From: Sparassis latifolia
Lineage: Eukaryota > Basidiomycota > Agaricomycetes > Polyporales > Sparassidaceae
Assembly: GCA_018466975.1 (NCBI GenBank)
Contig: CM031561.1
Coordinates: forward strand, 3,658,001 to 3,722,000
Direction of reading: 5' to 3'
Length of the DNA: 64,000 nucleotides
A program made the position numbers and the translations under genes. Of the stretch, positions 24,172 to 35,919 are shown in pieces. A model generated the notes under the pieces. That model had not been told where the DNA came from. It searched no databases and saw nothing but the letters and a program-made list of their open reading frames with translations. Every line of letters begins with the position of its first letter. Positions within the stretch are counted from its first letter, which is position 1.

Positions 24172-25039
24172 TTAGACAGGTTTTGCACCGAACCACCACT
24201 TCTGTAGGCGTCCGTCTGACTCGAAGTCCGCACGACCGGCGAAGTGACGGCCAGCAAGCATAAGCGGGAGCCAGAAGGGGTCGTCTGCCCACATCTGATC
24301 GTACGGAATGGGGGGGAGTCCTGTGTTGTGTTCTTTAGGACTACCGTCAGCTGCAGCAGGCTTCGCATTAGGGGTAGCATATGCTGGCTCTATATCAAAC
24401 CACTGAGGGCGCATTTCGTCGGACCTTTGGCCACAAATAGCATCAACATATGAGGTATACTGTAACGAGAACGCTGCGCACTTACTCGGTGATTGTTCCG
24501 CTGTATTCTTCGGCGCGGAATATGTCTATGTGAAAGGCTTGCTCCAAGTCTGGAAGGACAAAAAAGAGAACGCCGCAGTGCTCTAATGGCGCTGCGATGC
24601 CAGATTCTTCCTGATGACAGGAAATTCGTTCCAGCAGTACACTTTACAGCATGAACAAAGACGTACCTCTAGCTCGCGCAATGCGGCCTGAGCCGGTGTT
24701 TCCCCGGGCTCCACTTTCCCACCAAATCCATTATAACTAAAGACGACCCGTCAGAGTAAACGAACGCAGACTTTGATGGACAACGTCATACAGATCTTTT
24801 CCAAATCCTCTTTTCTTGTATCCCAGAAGCAGCTAAAAATGAGCAAGTCGGCATTAATTTTGTCGCTTAACACAGAGCCTCAGTGATTCGTTTCCATGCA
24901 CCTTTCCATCTTGGCGGACAAACGCATTCGTGTACAATTTGATCTTTGAAAATGGCAGCCAATCCGGGACGCCACCGCGGGCAACTTCATCCAGACGCTC
25001 ACTGGACATAATTCCAGGTGGGTATATTTCCTCGCTCAT
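24172..25039 (-). CDS. Nudix hydrolase, MTH1/NUDT1-like
   Basis: Probable sanitiser of oxidised purine nucleoside triphosphates. After a short leader from Met 25,039 the reading gives [13 protein letters not shown], then [20 protein letters not shown] after splicing, the characteristic MTH1 opening. The Nudix box follows across two exons: [20 protein letters not shown] then SGI, matching G-x5-E-x7-R-E-U-x-E-E-x-G-U with all catalytic Glu present. Later segments include [20 protein letters not shown] and, in the last exon, MRPQWFDIE and [20 protein letters not shown], again as in MTH1. Four introns are needed and those checked keep frame. Located tail to tail with the H2O2-producing oxidase; a shared oxidative-stress theme is possible but unproven. 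Confidence 0.88.
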
Positions 25040-25712
25040 GAGACTTGAGAGTATTGATCGCTTGGTGCTAAAGTGGCAACAAGTTGGTGGGATTGAAGAT
25101 AACCTTGGAGACGTTCACTGCCGCGTCTGTCTGGTCACGTGTGCGCGTTTCGATGCGGTTGCCGGACCTACTACCCCAGACCTACCCTAGAGGTTTATCC
25201 TGAAAATTGGCCATATTGATTCCCCTCAAAGATGCAAGCTTCAGCCCTCAAATACGGAAAGTTGGATAGGACTATCACACTGTCACGGTATGCTACATAA
25301 TTCATGAGCCCGAAATCCATGAATTTGGAGGCTCTCTACTAGCTCCCCGAAGTGATTGTGATGGCTGAATGACACAATTCCGACTATGGGTATACTTACC
25401 AGTCACTTCCCAATGTGTTCTGGGTAAGTTAAAGCGGATAGGAAAATGCTCGTTTTGGGGTTCCCAAATAGTATGCAAAACCCAGATAAACCCTCAGGGC
25501 AATTGCCCGGGTCCTATCTTCGCCGTCCAGAGCACATCATGCAATAACGACATACATCCTGTAGAGGAATCCAATAATACATGTTCCGATATGGCAACCA
25601 ACAGCTATAGATACGAGGTATACCTTAGGAATAACCTCATAATTGCCGTTCGACGAACCGGCGAGTAGAAGGAACATGATGAGAATCGTCCCTCAAGGCA
25701 ATTTTGACATTT
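25040..25712. other. Intergenic, no gene seen
   Basis: Promoter side of the Nudix gene and 3' flank of the desaturase gene. Short frames only; nothing recognisable. Confidence 0.5.
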
Positions 25713-27118
25713 TCACCCCTTCGCCTTTTCTGTCTTCGGAGCACCTGAACCAGGTGAAACTTTGGTTGCAGCCCGACGCTTAGCGCGCGCGAAAATGCCC
25801 ACTTCGGGATCGCGAATGAAGTTGATGATGACCATTGGCCAGGACGGGTGCGAGGGAAGGGTGTCATAGAACTCCGGAGCGAGGGCCCGCAGAGCAGGAA
25901 GACGCGTCCATGCTACCGCAGGGAAATCGTGGTGTTCGTTGTGATAACCAACCTGAGAGAAGATAAGTCACGTCCTACTTGTGCCCATGGCAACGCACGT
26001 TATACGCGAAGAAGTTGAGCGGCCCATAGTAAGAATACGTCTCTTGTTCGAGACCATCCCATAAATAGTGCTCGGCAATGAAGTGACCTGCGAGAGGATG
26101 TAGGCTTCCCGCGAAGAAGCTGGACGCGAGGAGGTAGATGAACGGACGAACACCGAGGCATTTCATAAGCACATAGTCGAAGACAAGCTGCGTGATGAGG
26201 TTCATGATGTGCCAAGTTGTGATGGTCTGCGACCTGACAACGGTGGGACGGAAGGCATAGAAGAGGATCTGGAATGTACTGTGTGGAATGAGCTGAGACG
26301 AAGAGCTGAGAAGACCACGAACAACCTACGCAAAGAAAACTTTGCCCAGCACGTTGTTGAGACAGATGAGCTCTAGATTTGTCGGGAGATCAGTATCTAC
26401 ACCATCCTCCCCTAGGAACTTGTGGTGTTCAATGTGATATTTCTGAGAGTCCCGGCGTCAACGACGATTTGTATCCGCCAGCCAGGAAAGTGGTCACCTT
26501 GAAAGCAGCAGAATACGGGACACCGATGGGAAGATTGGCAAATACAGCCAACACCTTGTTAGCGCGGACACTCTTAAATGCCAGATTATGGGTAATTTCA
26601 TGGATGGCTAGGAAGAGGTTGTGATTGGCGGTCGCTCCTATAACATACACGCAGGCGAAGAAGACAGGCGAGAATGGTGAAGTGTGCCGAAGCAGGTATG
26701 CCATGACGAATTGCAAGGAGACAACGCCAAGAACGACCCACTTTGTGAGCGGCTCATGTCCCATGAGTTTCGTGACCTAGCATACCAAAGTCAAATGACA
26801 GGCCAGGGACAGATTGACTTAAAAACACAGACTTCGGGATGTGCTTTGATTATTGCCATGCGTCTGCTGCGATGCGGCTCTTCGGTCATTATCCACAGGA
26901 AATCAGACGCATCCTGAGGTGGAGCAACGTGCATTTTGCCATTATCCTTGGACGTTGGCAAGATAACTTCAGTTCGCCTCGGTGTTCGACCTTCCCATAG
27001 CGATTCAGCACCACCGAAATAGCTGAAATCTGCACTTGATGAGATGAAACGTGTAAGACAATTTTTGGAAGAGCATACCGATGTCAGGACCTGCAGACGC
27101 AGGAGTGGATATGGACAT
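25713..27118 (-). CDS. Sphingolipid delta-4 desaturase (dihydroceramide desaturase)
   Basis: ER-membrane di-iron enzyme that introduces the 4,5-trans double bond into dihydroceramide. Start at 27,118 (MSISTPASAGPDI). The N-terminal Lipid_DES motif DFLWIMTEEPHRSRRMAIIK is followed by VTKLMGHEPLTKWVVLGVV. All three histidine boxes are present: HEITHN, HIEHHKFLG and HNEHHDFP, within several hydrophobic segments. The C-terminus is basic and ends GSGAPKTEKAKG. Introns at about 27,028-27,080, 26,766-26,822, 26,446-26,500, 26,299-26,338 and 25,952-26,001 splice in frame through conserved blocks. One uses the unusual donor GTCTGT. Its 5' end faces the Suz12-like gene across about 500 bp, so the two may share a bidirectional promoter. 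Confidence 0.92.
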
Positions 27119-27620
27119 GGTGCTGAGCTTCTTGAGGCGCTTGCGCCGGTTGCAGTTAGCCAATTCCGGTGGTACCACCTCGGAAATGCTGGCTGCGACC
27201 GTGTGATCCGACTATTTATACGTGTTGTCCAAAGCCTTCCGTTCTTAACATGGACAAACAAAAGCGATCGATCTGTGATCATACTCCGTGACCGTGCAGC
27301 CACAGGCAGGAATCTCGCGAGCCTCTCTCTGGGTGTATCACTTGTCTTGTGAATCTGATATAATGTAAGTCTTACGTCCGCCTTCCACTCAGTGATGAAT
27401 TCTGGCCCTTGCCGTGCTAATTCTGAGGTCGCAGCCGAGGACGTAATTTAACTTGGCTCTGACTTTACAGAGATCGCGCCCATTGTTGATGCGGAAGATC
27501 ATCACTATTACTCCAAAATAAGTCGGTAGGTGGCCTCCGTCTGCAAAATTTTGAAAGACATCATCACTAATGCCGGACATGGCATAAATATGGTTGCGCT
27601 AACTAGAAAACTGCAGTAAC
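27119..27620. promoter_or_regulatory. Divergent promoter region
   Basis: 502 bp between the start codons of the desaturase (minus) and the Suz12-like gene (plus). No gene seen. It must hold both promoters; no specific element recognised. Confidence 0.5.
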
Positions 27621-30203
27621 ATGGACCCACGCCGGAGGTACCCACCGCCAAATCTCGATGTGTCTGCTGCTGCTGGTCCTTCGAACACTCGGCCGGAATT
27701 TCTTAAAACAAGCATTGCAAGAAAGTCGGGTAAAGTGCATGGTCCCCTCCCGGGATCACATGCTTATCCAATCACTTTTGCGAACAGGAGGCCCTGCAGC
27801 AGCACCTTCTCAGCGTGAAGTCTTCACCGATATCCATCGTGCGGTATCGAACAATACTGTACTAAATCTTTCTCAGGGACGAGATAGGGAACCGATACGA
27901 GTAACCAAGGTGGCCCACGGCGCTGCACAAAGGCGAGATCGCATAGAAGAAAATGTTTATAGAGGTATCACTGCGCGAAAGGCTGCATATTCCAACACCT
28001 CTTCAAAGCTTCCTTCTTCGTTCACATACATCGCTCCCCTCCTCCATCGTCCTGCCCGTCCGATCAAATCAGCGCCCTTGAAGCCGGCATGGATGGCTCT
28101 TGAAGAAGCTCATACTCCCGGTTCCTCACGTAAACGCGTAGGAAATGAGCTCTCCGGTCGCTCGGCTTCTCGTATAACAGCCGTAATGCCCACACTGAAG
28201 CATGCACAACCCACTCCATCCAAGCAGTTGTTGGTAAAACGACCTGGTTTCAGAATACCGATGCCACCATGGGATGGCTTTGTTGTCGGACCTGACGAAT
28301 CCTCTTCCGAGTCATCAGAGGAAGAAGTGCATGTACCATCCGGTGGAAAGCCACCGTGCGTGATTCGTCGTTCACTGTGGCTCATATACAACTCATGACG
28401 GGATTGCAGAAGAATGCAATTAGCGACCAAGAGCGCACGGAAAACGGCTGCTTGGTCACATATTCCATCGGGTGAATCATCGGATGAGGAAGAAGAGACT
28501 AGTGTGAGCGGCCAACAATCGTGCGTGCCTTCAGTATTATGATGATCTACCCACAGCTATTAACAGGACTACAGAAGGAAAAACTTATCGGCCACTAGTT
28601 TTCGCAAGTCAAGGGAAGGAGCATCCGAGAAGGATGCACCGAAATCCGCACCAAAAGCAGATCCATTCGACGTTATCGAAGTGTCCGACTCAAGCTCGAG
28701 CCCTGCAACGGAGTCTGCGAATGGCGAAGAAGACGTAGAAGAATTGATGGCCGCCCTGAATGCTCTTACATTACCGACAGTGCGACTCAGGGAATATCGG
28801 AGGCTGCCATTTCTCGTACGGAACTTGCGACGTGGTTTCAGGCACCGATGTCGCCTCGCCGGTGTCCAAACGCAACCCGTGCAACCACCTCCTGCTCCCA
28901 TCAACGTCTCGTATATATACCGTCCGGACAACGACGAAACTTCCGAGGTACCAGATGGAGAAAGGGTGGACAACGATGAAGAGCGAGTGGGTAAGATGTA
29001 TCAATGGGAATGCCCACTATGCCAGCTCCATGGTCAGTTTAACACCCGAAACATGCTCACTTTCCATCTGGGACGCGACCATGACGAAGTAAAATTCACT
29101 TGGAGAGAAACACAAATTGATGTACGCACTGATCCGCTATTCTGCTCTCTGCTGGAGACTGACATATGGCTTTCATGGAAGGACATCCAATCGTTGACAC
29201 TGAGTCTTGTGATCCCTGATATTGACTCTCAAGAGTCCGAGTCTGAGTCGGAAGATGAAGACGAAGAAAGCGCCTCACAGGATGTCAGAGCAGGCATGCG
29301 AGCCAGGTCAGTTGATTATGTTTAGCACTTCGAGCATCCACAATGAGATTGAGTTCCAGTGAGGCTCGCGTGGAGCCTGAACGGATGTCACCAGGCCCCG
29401 CTGCTGTAGCTCAACTGGCTCCCATCTTATCTCTATTCGATGGTCCAGCTGAAAGGACTACCATTGACCTCACGGATATTCCCCCTTCCCCAGTTCTCAT
29501 TCCGAAGAAGTTTCGTGCCGATTCCCCTACCATCAAGACTGAAGCTCGCCAGCCCTCTACCGCTCAAGTGAGAAAGCAAGCGTCTACTCGAGGTTCCTTG
29601 CCCGAGCGCTATCCTACTCCTCCGCCTCCCTCGGATCCCTTGGCGCCAGCTGCACAATATCCTTATCTTCCAGACCAATCCGAGAACGGCGAAGTTTACT
29701 ATTCGTGCCGTCCGGGCGGGCCTCGGATATTCGACCTTCTCAATACTCTGCCCTTGGAACCGTTTGGAGTGTTATCATGGTCAATTGTAGAAAGAGAAGA
29801 GGAACTTTTTGAATTAGACGATGTGCGAGACGAGGACAAGGTCCTACTAGCTCTCTGGAACAGATGGATCATGCTTAACCGGTCAGCGTCTCAGTCGCGT
29901 TCTTTCGGAATTGAAGTGATCGACACCTTACAGGATAAGCTTTGTCTACAAAGGCTATGCTAAGGGAGTAATAGCTTTCATTGACAAATATTGGCGGATG
30001 ATCCATCGCGCTGCAGGCTGGGGGGCTCTGAGAGGCTTCCTTCTGGTATACTTCCGCGCTTTTTGTATCCCCTGTGCTGCTTATCAATTCTTTCACGTCA
30101 GATGCTCGTGGTGAACAAATTCCTTGACGTATCAGAGGTTGTTCGGATCCTGAAGCATTATGAAAACCACACTGGCATGGAGTACTGGTACAAAGACGAC
30201 TGA
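27621..30203 (+). CDS. VEFS-box protein, candidate Suz12-type PRC2 subunit
   Basis: Candidate Polycomb repressive complex 2 scaffold. From MDPRRRYPPPNLDVSAAAG the N-terminal third is basic and low-complexity, with a Ser/Glu-rich stretch. In the middle is a zinc finger, WECPLCQLHGQFNTRNM then FHLGRDH (C-x2-C...H-x4-H). The C-terminus, assembled across three introns, reads LALWNRWIMLNR, then VIAFIDKYWRMIHRAAGWGA, LRGFLL, MLVVNKFLDVSEVVRILKHY and MEYWYKDD. A Suz12-type finger followed by a VEFS-like LWNRW helix region is the layout of Suz12/Su(z)12/VRN2/EMF2/FIS2 proteins. Introns at 27,730-27,787, about 28,373-28,414, 28,502-28,566, 29,308-29,359, 29,882-29,939 and 30,040-30,099 all preserve frame. 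Basidiomycete Suz12 proteins are strongly diverged, so the assignment rests on the C-terminal half. Confidence 0.7.
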
Positions 30204-30412
30204 CTCTCCCGAAGTGTATAGTGTCGCAATCTGTAGTCCGAGGAGCTCAGGAGTCCGAGGAGACGACCTGGCACGTTCCTCAGAACGTGCGTTATACCCG
30301 GTTCGGTTTATCCTTTTTCACCCGTATCTACTCAACGCCTCGGCGCTATCGCTAGCCGTAGCCGGCGACGCTGATCGTCGTATATACCTTACCGTTGGTC
30401 GTCGGATGCGCC

Positions 30413-30570
30413 AGAGACTTACTGTCCTGGTGCATCCACGTACGTCTCCCTTTTCCTATTTACATGTACCATTACAGCTGTTGCAGTGACCTCCGTGTCA
30501 CTGCAAGGTATGAATATATATAGAGACTTACTGTCCTGGTGCATCCACTGACCTCCGTGTCACTGCAAGG
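30413..30570. repeat. Tandem pair, one copy with a 47-bp intron-like insert
   Basis: Copy A: AGAGACTTACTG...CATCCAC at 30,413-30,439, then 30,440-30,486 beginning GTACGT and ending GTTGCAG, then TGACCTCCGTG...CAAGG at 30,487-30,508. Copy B: the same two flanks directly joined at 30,522-30,570. The insert has the donor, acceptor and length of local introns. See findings. Confidence 0.85.
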
Positions 30571-30753
30571 ACACTCTCCGGTCTGTCTGCCCTCCAGCCG
30601 TACCCGCTGCGCTCACTCGGCTTTGCCGTTCCGACCTGACTTGGTCGCCCCGTTGCTTCTCGCACTCTGATATATAGCTGATCTGGATTTTCTCCTGTGG
30701 TTGTCGCTGTTGCATAGATATTTGGTCAGTTATCCCAGGTGTATGCACAGTGT

Positions 30754-31142
30754 TGTTACGACGGATCGCAAATTGTAGTAGAATGTAAATCTGTGCTTTT
30801 GCATGAGCAAAAACGGGAAAATATTATATAAGGTTACACTGAATACATCGGGGTAGTAGGTGTTGTGTAAGTTACAACGGACTAATAACGTTTACGCCGA
30901 TTAGTAGTCAAAATAAAGGTAGTAGAGGTCTATAAAGAGGATTACATAGTACAGAAATTGATACACAAGTTACAATTAAAATACACATTGTGGGAGAGTT
31001 GTCGTGCAATGTAACCCAAGGAAATGGTTGCTCACCGAGTTGTGAAGTCGGAAGAATTTCTAGACACCTACATAAGCCTACATAGGATGTTGTAAGGGGC
31101 GCCTGTTGGGCGCCTACTCGCGCTTTGCGATCCGTCATTTCA
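30754..31142. mobile_element. Candidate solo LTR or short inverted-repeat element
   Basis: The left end TGTTACGACGGATCGCAAA (30,754-30,772) is mirrored by TTTGCGATCCGTCATTTCA (31,124-31,142), with a 13-bp exact inverted core GACGGATCGCAAA. The segment is bounded by TG...CA, as LTRs are. No target duplication is seen at these bounds, so limits and class are uncertain. Confidence 0.4.
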
Positions 31143-32068
31143 GGCCCCCGAATACCGCACCAAATGCATGCATTAACGCAAAGCTTTCGTCCAGGCCCTC
31201 ACAGCGAAAAGATCCGAAGTCGTTTCGAGACAATGTCTGAGGCAAGTCTGAGGCTAATCTCGACACACCGCGACTACCGTCCGCCGACAATTCTCGCCAC
31301 CCTCACTTGCATATAAATTTGCAGCCTCTCCCGGTTCAATGCTCCTCCCAGGTGAGTGCCTTTACATGCGGCTAACTTGGTATCTATATTGTACAGATCT
31401 ACTGGGTTCGTCGGGCTTGGTTGGCCACTCGTCGCCGCCGGAGCGGAGCGGCGACATGCAGTGCGTTCTATGTCAAGCTCTATTATTATATGTCCACGGC
31501 TGAAGCATGTTGATTTTTAGTGTTGTTCATTATTGCGCTTCGATGGGCACACGGGTTTTGGTGTGGTGAGTCGGCCTAATTAGGTCTAATGTAGAGCACT
31601 CTGTATGCCTTGTCTTGTAGCAGTAACAATGATATATTGTGACATAATTTAAAATACTCCCACTATTGAGAATTATGAGACCGATCTGAATGAATTGGTT
31701 TCGGTCTGTTTAGGATGGTCTGTGCCTACGTGGTACACTAAATTTTGTAGGAAGTTATATGAGCTTCATAACCTGGAAAATTCTTCGAGAGTTTATAACT
31801 AATTATACCAAGTTGGCAACTCTGCAATTTGGCTCAGGTTTACGATGCAATGTATTCCTTGGTGAAAAATTTCCGCAAGTTACATGGAATTATGCCTTTA
31901 TAATCTCTTTGGAGAAAATTCCCGTTTTTGCTGATGTGGCTTCACGAAGTCGAAACCCTAGCCTAGGTGTTATTGAATTATTTTGGGCCAAAATTAGAAC
32001 TCCTTTTCGTGTGGGGAAAGTATTCTCACGCACTCTCTCTCCTTCGCTCTTCTTCGCCACCGCTGGCG

Positions 32069-35000
32069 ATGGTCTCTACTCCTTCAAAACGCAGCGCCTC
32101 GACGACTCCGGATGGTGCAAGACCTCTCAAGAGACAGGCGACATCCTCTCCAGAGGAAGGCGAGCTCGACGACGCGTCTCCTTCACCTGTAGCGCCGGCG
32201 ACTAGCGCAGCCACCCCGCCACTGAAGCTCCCAAGTAAGGTCAAATTTCCTTTCAAGAAGAAGTCTGTTGTCGAGCCGGAGGAGATTCGAAAGAATGGTG
32301 ATTCGAGAGCGAAGGGGATGGTATACGAACATGTGTTCGAAAGCCAGCACCGCCATAAAGAAGACGAAGATTGGAGACGGTCGCGGCCGCGTTCGCGCCA
32401 GGGGCGGCACGACGTGTGGACTGCGGCCTCTCGCGCGGGAGACGGATGGGAACCTACAGCAGATCGTTACGAGACTGGAAGGTGGGCACAGCCGCAGCAC
32501 AGTTATCCGTCTCGTTACCCTCCCCGCGAACGCGAAGCGGACGTCTACCGCCCGAATTCTCCTCCCCGTCGTGATTGGGAGAGAGAACGACGGCGGTCAT
32601 CGCGATCGGTGTCTTCACCTCGTTCCCGGTCACCACTTTCTCCGGCGTCTACAAAGGAGAAGCATCGTTTGCCACCGCCACGGTCCACCACTTCCGTAAA
32701 GGACAACTATTACGACACCGAGAGATTTTCACGGCGGGATGATGATTACAGCAGAGAGCACCGTCCCCGAGACGAGGACCGGCACTACAGACCACCACCG
32801 CTAGATGATCGCTGGGACGCTAGACGCGACTGGCACAGAGACAGACGCAGAGACGGGGGTTCATTGGACCGTGAAGGTGACTCCTACCGCCCGGTGTCTC
32901 CTCGTGCAATAACTCCCCCCCGTCCTCTTTCACCGCACACTCCACCACGACCTCAGGTCGAACACAAATCCCCCATGTCTTCACAGCAGCCGCCCGTATC
33001 TCCCGCAAATACTGTCCAGCCTTCGGCCCTTTCGACGGGACATTTGAATGTGGCGTCGCTACCGTCAAAAAAGCCAACCACACCTGCGAACATACATTCA
33101 CCTGTCTCTGTGCCTTTGGCTAAAACTCGCTCGGACACCAGGAAAGCAGAGAAGAAAGATGAGAAACGGCAAGTTACGCGGGAATCTGTCGTGCAGCGTC
33201 CCAAACGCAAGCCTGTAGAGCGCACGCGGGAAGACGAAGAGCGTCTTTATGGCCGTATGTTTGTGGGCTGCGGAAGGCAGGAGGACTACGATGTGTTGAC
33301 GAAACTGGGTGAAGGGACATTTGGGTGCGCTTATTCTCTCCCTATTGGACTAGTTTACCTCCAACAACTACACCGTTTCTTGACTCATTTCGCATTTTTA
33401 GCGAGGTCCACAAAGCCGTACATCATAAGAAAGGCCACGTCGTCGCTTTGAAACGGATCCTAATGCACAACGAGAAGGAAGGCATGCCAGTTACTGCCTT
33501 ACGTGAGATCAAGATTCTCAAGGCACTCAAGCATCCATGCATCGTAGATATTTTGGATATGTTCGTGGTCAAAAGTACGGACAGTTATGTTTTGCTGACT
33601 TGAAAAGTCTATCTAAACGCTCTCCCTAGGTAATGGCAGGAGTCACCACTTTCGGTGTACATGGTCTTCCCGTACATGGACCATGATCTCGCAGGCCTGT
33701 TAGAGAATGAACGCGTGAAGCTTTCGCCCAGTCAAATCAAGCTCTACATGAAACAGCTACTAGAGGGAACCGAGTATATGCATCGGGTTGGCCAGACACT
33801 TGCATAGCTCTGGCGTGCTGACTCACATTACCTTTTCTTGAAGAATCACATTCTTCACCGCGACATGAAGGCAGCGAACTTGCTGATATCTAATACTGGT
33901 TCTCTCAAGGTTGCCGACTTCGGTCTTGCGCGGGCGTACGATCCCAATATCGTCAGAGGGGGCGAGTTCAAAGAAGACTTGCGTGGTAAGGAGCGTAAGT
34001 ATACCAATTGTGTGGTGACCAGATGGTATCGGCCCCCAGAGCTGCTGCTAGGCGCAAGACAGTATGGTGGGGAAGTCGACATGTGGGGTATTGGGTGCGT
34101 AATCGTATTTTGCCTAGATACTCCGAGTGTGCATCTAGCTAGCTGAGTCGGCTGACGTTGCCATACAGCTGTGTTTTGGGCGAGATGTTCTCGCGAAGAC
34201 CAATACTACCTGGAACGTCGGACTTGGACCAGCTCGACAGAATATGGCAATTGTGTGGAACACCGAATCAGCACAGTTGGCCAAATTTCGATATGCTGCC
34301 CGGTTGCGAAGGAGTCAAGCGATTCCAGATGTACTCCAGACGAGTGAAGCAAACCTACGAAACGTTGGTGTCTCATCCCGAATCATCGCGGCGTCCATTT
34401 CTATATTATGCATACTTACCATCTCGCCCAGTACTGGTCCGGAAACATGCGATTTGTTGGACAAGCTGTTGACGTGCAACCCAAGAGAGCGCATCACAGC
34501 ATCGCAGGCTCTGGATCATGATTACTTCTGGACAGACCCTCTACCGGCGGATCCAAAAACGTGGGCATCCGCTCCATTGAGCGTATTTCTTCCTCTCGTT
34601 GCAATGATCACTCAACCTTTTTTTTTGGTCTCTTCTTCTACACCCTTCTGTAACTGTTGTTGTGCACTGGCCATCAGCCTTCCAACGTACGAGGCGTCAC
34701 ACGAGTTCGACAAACGCGGCCGTCGCCATCAAGGTCTTGCAGGTCTGCCGGGTCCAATGCATATGGATGGACCACCAAGACCCCTGCCGATGCCTCTCAT
34801 CCAACAACATCCGATGCATTCTCGACGTGGTCCACCTCCCCCTCGCGAAGTATTTCGTACCGGACCTCCGCCTCAACACTACCCTCATCCGCCGTTTCCC
34901 CCTCCGTCATCTTTCTCTGCTTATCCTCCTCCAGGATATCCACATCCTCCCCCTCCCCCTCCTCGTTACCCGGTTGGGGGACCTGGTCCTCCAATGATGA

Positions 35001-35206
35001 TGCCGCCGTATTCATTGCATCCTGGTCAGCCGCCTCCGCCCATGCCACCTTGGCAGCAGCCCCAAGCCATGAACCGACCCGCACATCTCCCTGCTCGTCC
35101 TCCGATTCCCGTAGGTCGGGGAGGTGGCTACAATCCCCGGGACCCATATCAATCGCGTCAAGAAGCACCTCCAGGGTATGGCGGCGGCGAATTAAATTAC
35201 GGTTAG
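32069..35206 (+). CDS. CDK9/Bur1-type cyclin-dependent kinase (P-TEFb catalytic subunit)
   Basis: Phosphorylates RNA polymerase II CTD and elongation factors together with a T/K-type cyclin. From Met 32,069 ([16 protein letters not shown]) there is a long Arg/Ser/Pro-rich extension of about 400 residues. The kinase domain starts [13 protein letters not shown] (33,290), splices at 33,325-33,401 to [20 protein letters not shown], and has [17 protein letters not shown], where PVTALRE is the cyclin-binding helix that gave CDK9 its old name PITALRE. Then come [10 protein letters not shown] (catalytic Asp), [24 protein letters not shown] and [18 protein letters not shown], and after a further intron [16 protein letters not shown], typical of Bur1/CDK9. 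The C-terminus is Pro/Gly-rich with repeated PPP blocks and ends GELNYG. Seven exons. The junction near 33,555-33,640 is the least certain. Confidence 0.88.
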
Positions 35207-35919
35207 ATTTGTTTGTCCAAGGTTCTGATGCGCGTCCTTGTCGTAGTACTTGCTCTCGTGGATTGTTCTCTTACTATTTACCCTCTGCACATACATACAC
35301 TATACATCCTAACACTCGTCCATATCGTTGCATACATCCTCCATTACATTCGCAAGTTATCGTTGGCTATCGGACGTCCGTCGTAGTCTATACTACATAC
35401 TGCACCAGTGCGTGTCATGTCATATAATCGTGCATCGACTTCCAAACGTCCAAGCTCAATTACTGAATTACATGCCGGCGTGCGCCCAAGCGTGCGTCTA
35501 TATTATCCAGTGCTGCATATAGCCGTCGATTGTTCTCCCGAGTTTGGCCACATTTTCGTGCTAGTGAGGTGTTTTGTCCGATCCTAGCTTGTCTACATTT
35601 TTCCTTCACGCCTTCTGTGGGAGAAGCCGACAAGTCCGAATTGTAATTGTGAGCTGGTCCAGCCCGGGCGCATCGATATCGTAGGTGAGAATTGGGTGAG
35701 AACAACATTGGGGAGACAGCCTCTTCTATGGCATGCAACATTTTCAGCAGAAGGCAAGCCATTTATTTGGGTGAAGACGATATAAGGATCGTAGCGGCGC
35801 TCGCGCCATTCCCCGACTCCGATGGGGTGCTGACGATTTTTGTAAGAGTGAGGGTGTATGATTGGTGGTTATGTAGTACAAGTACAGGCATTTATTACAG
35901 TAGTTACAGCAATGGAAAA
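35207..35919. other. Convergent intergenic region
   Basis: 3' flanks of the CDK9-like gene (plus) and of the interrupted minus-strand gene. No gene or structured element recognised. Confidence 0.45.

Larger units (their letters stand above)
30204..32068. other. Repeat-bearing intergenic region
   Basis: About 1.9 kb without a supported gene. It holds a perfect hairpin (GCACGTTC-CTCA-GAACGTGC near 30,272), a pair of duplicated segments that differ by an intron-like insert, a 389-bp inverted-repeat-bounded segment, and a GC-rich inverted repeat near 31,430-31,456 (GTCGCCGC...GCGGCGAC). The last 100 bp are the promoter/5' UTR of the CDK9-like gene. Confidence 0.5.
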
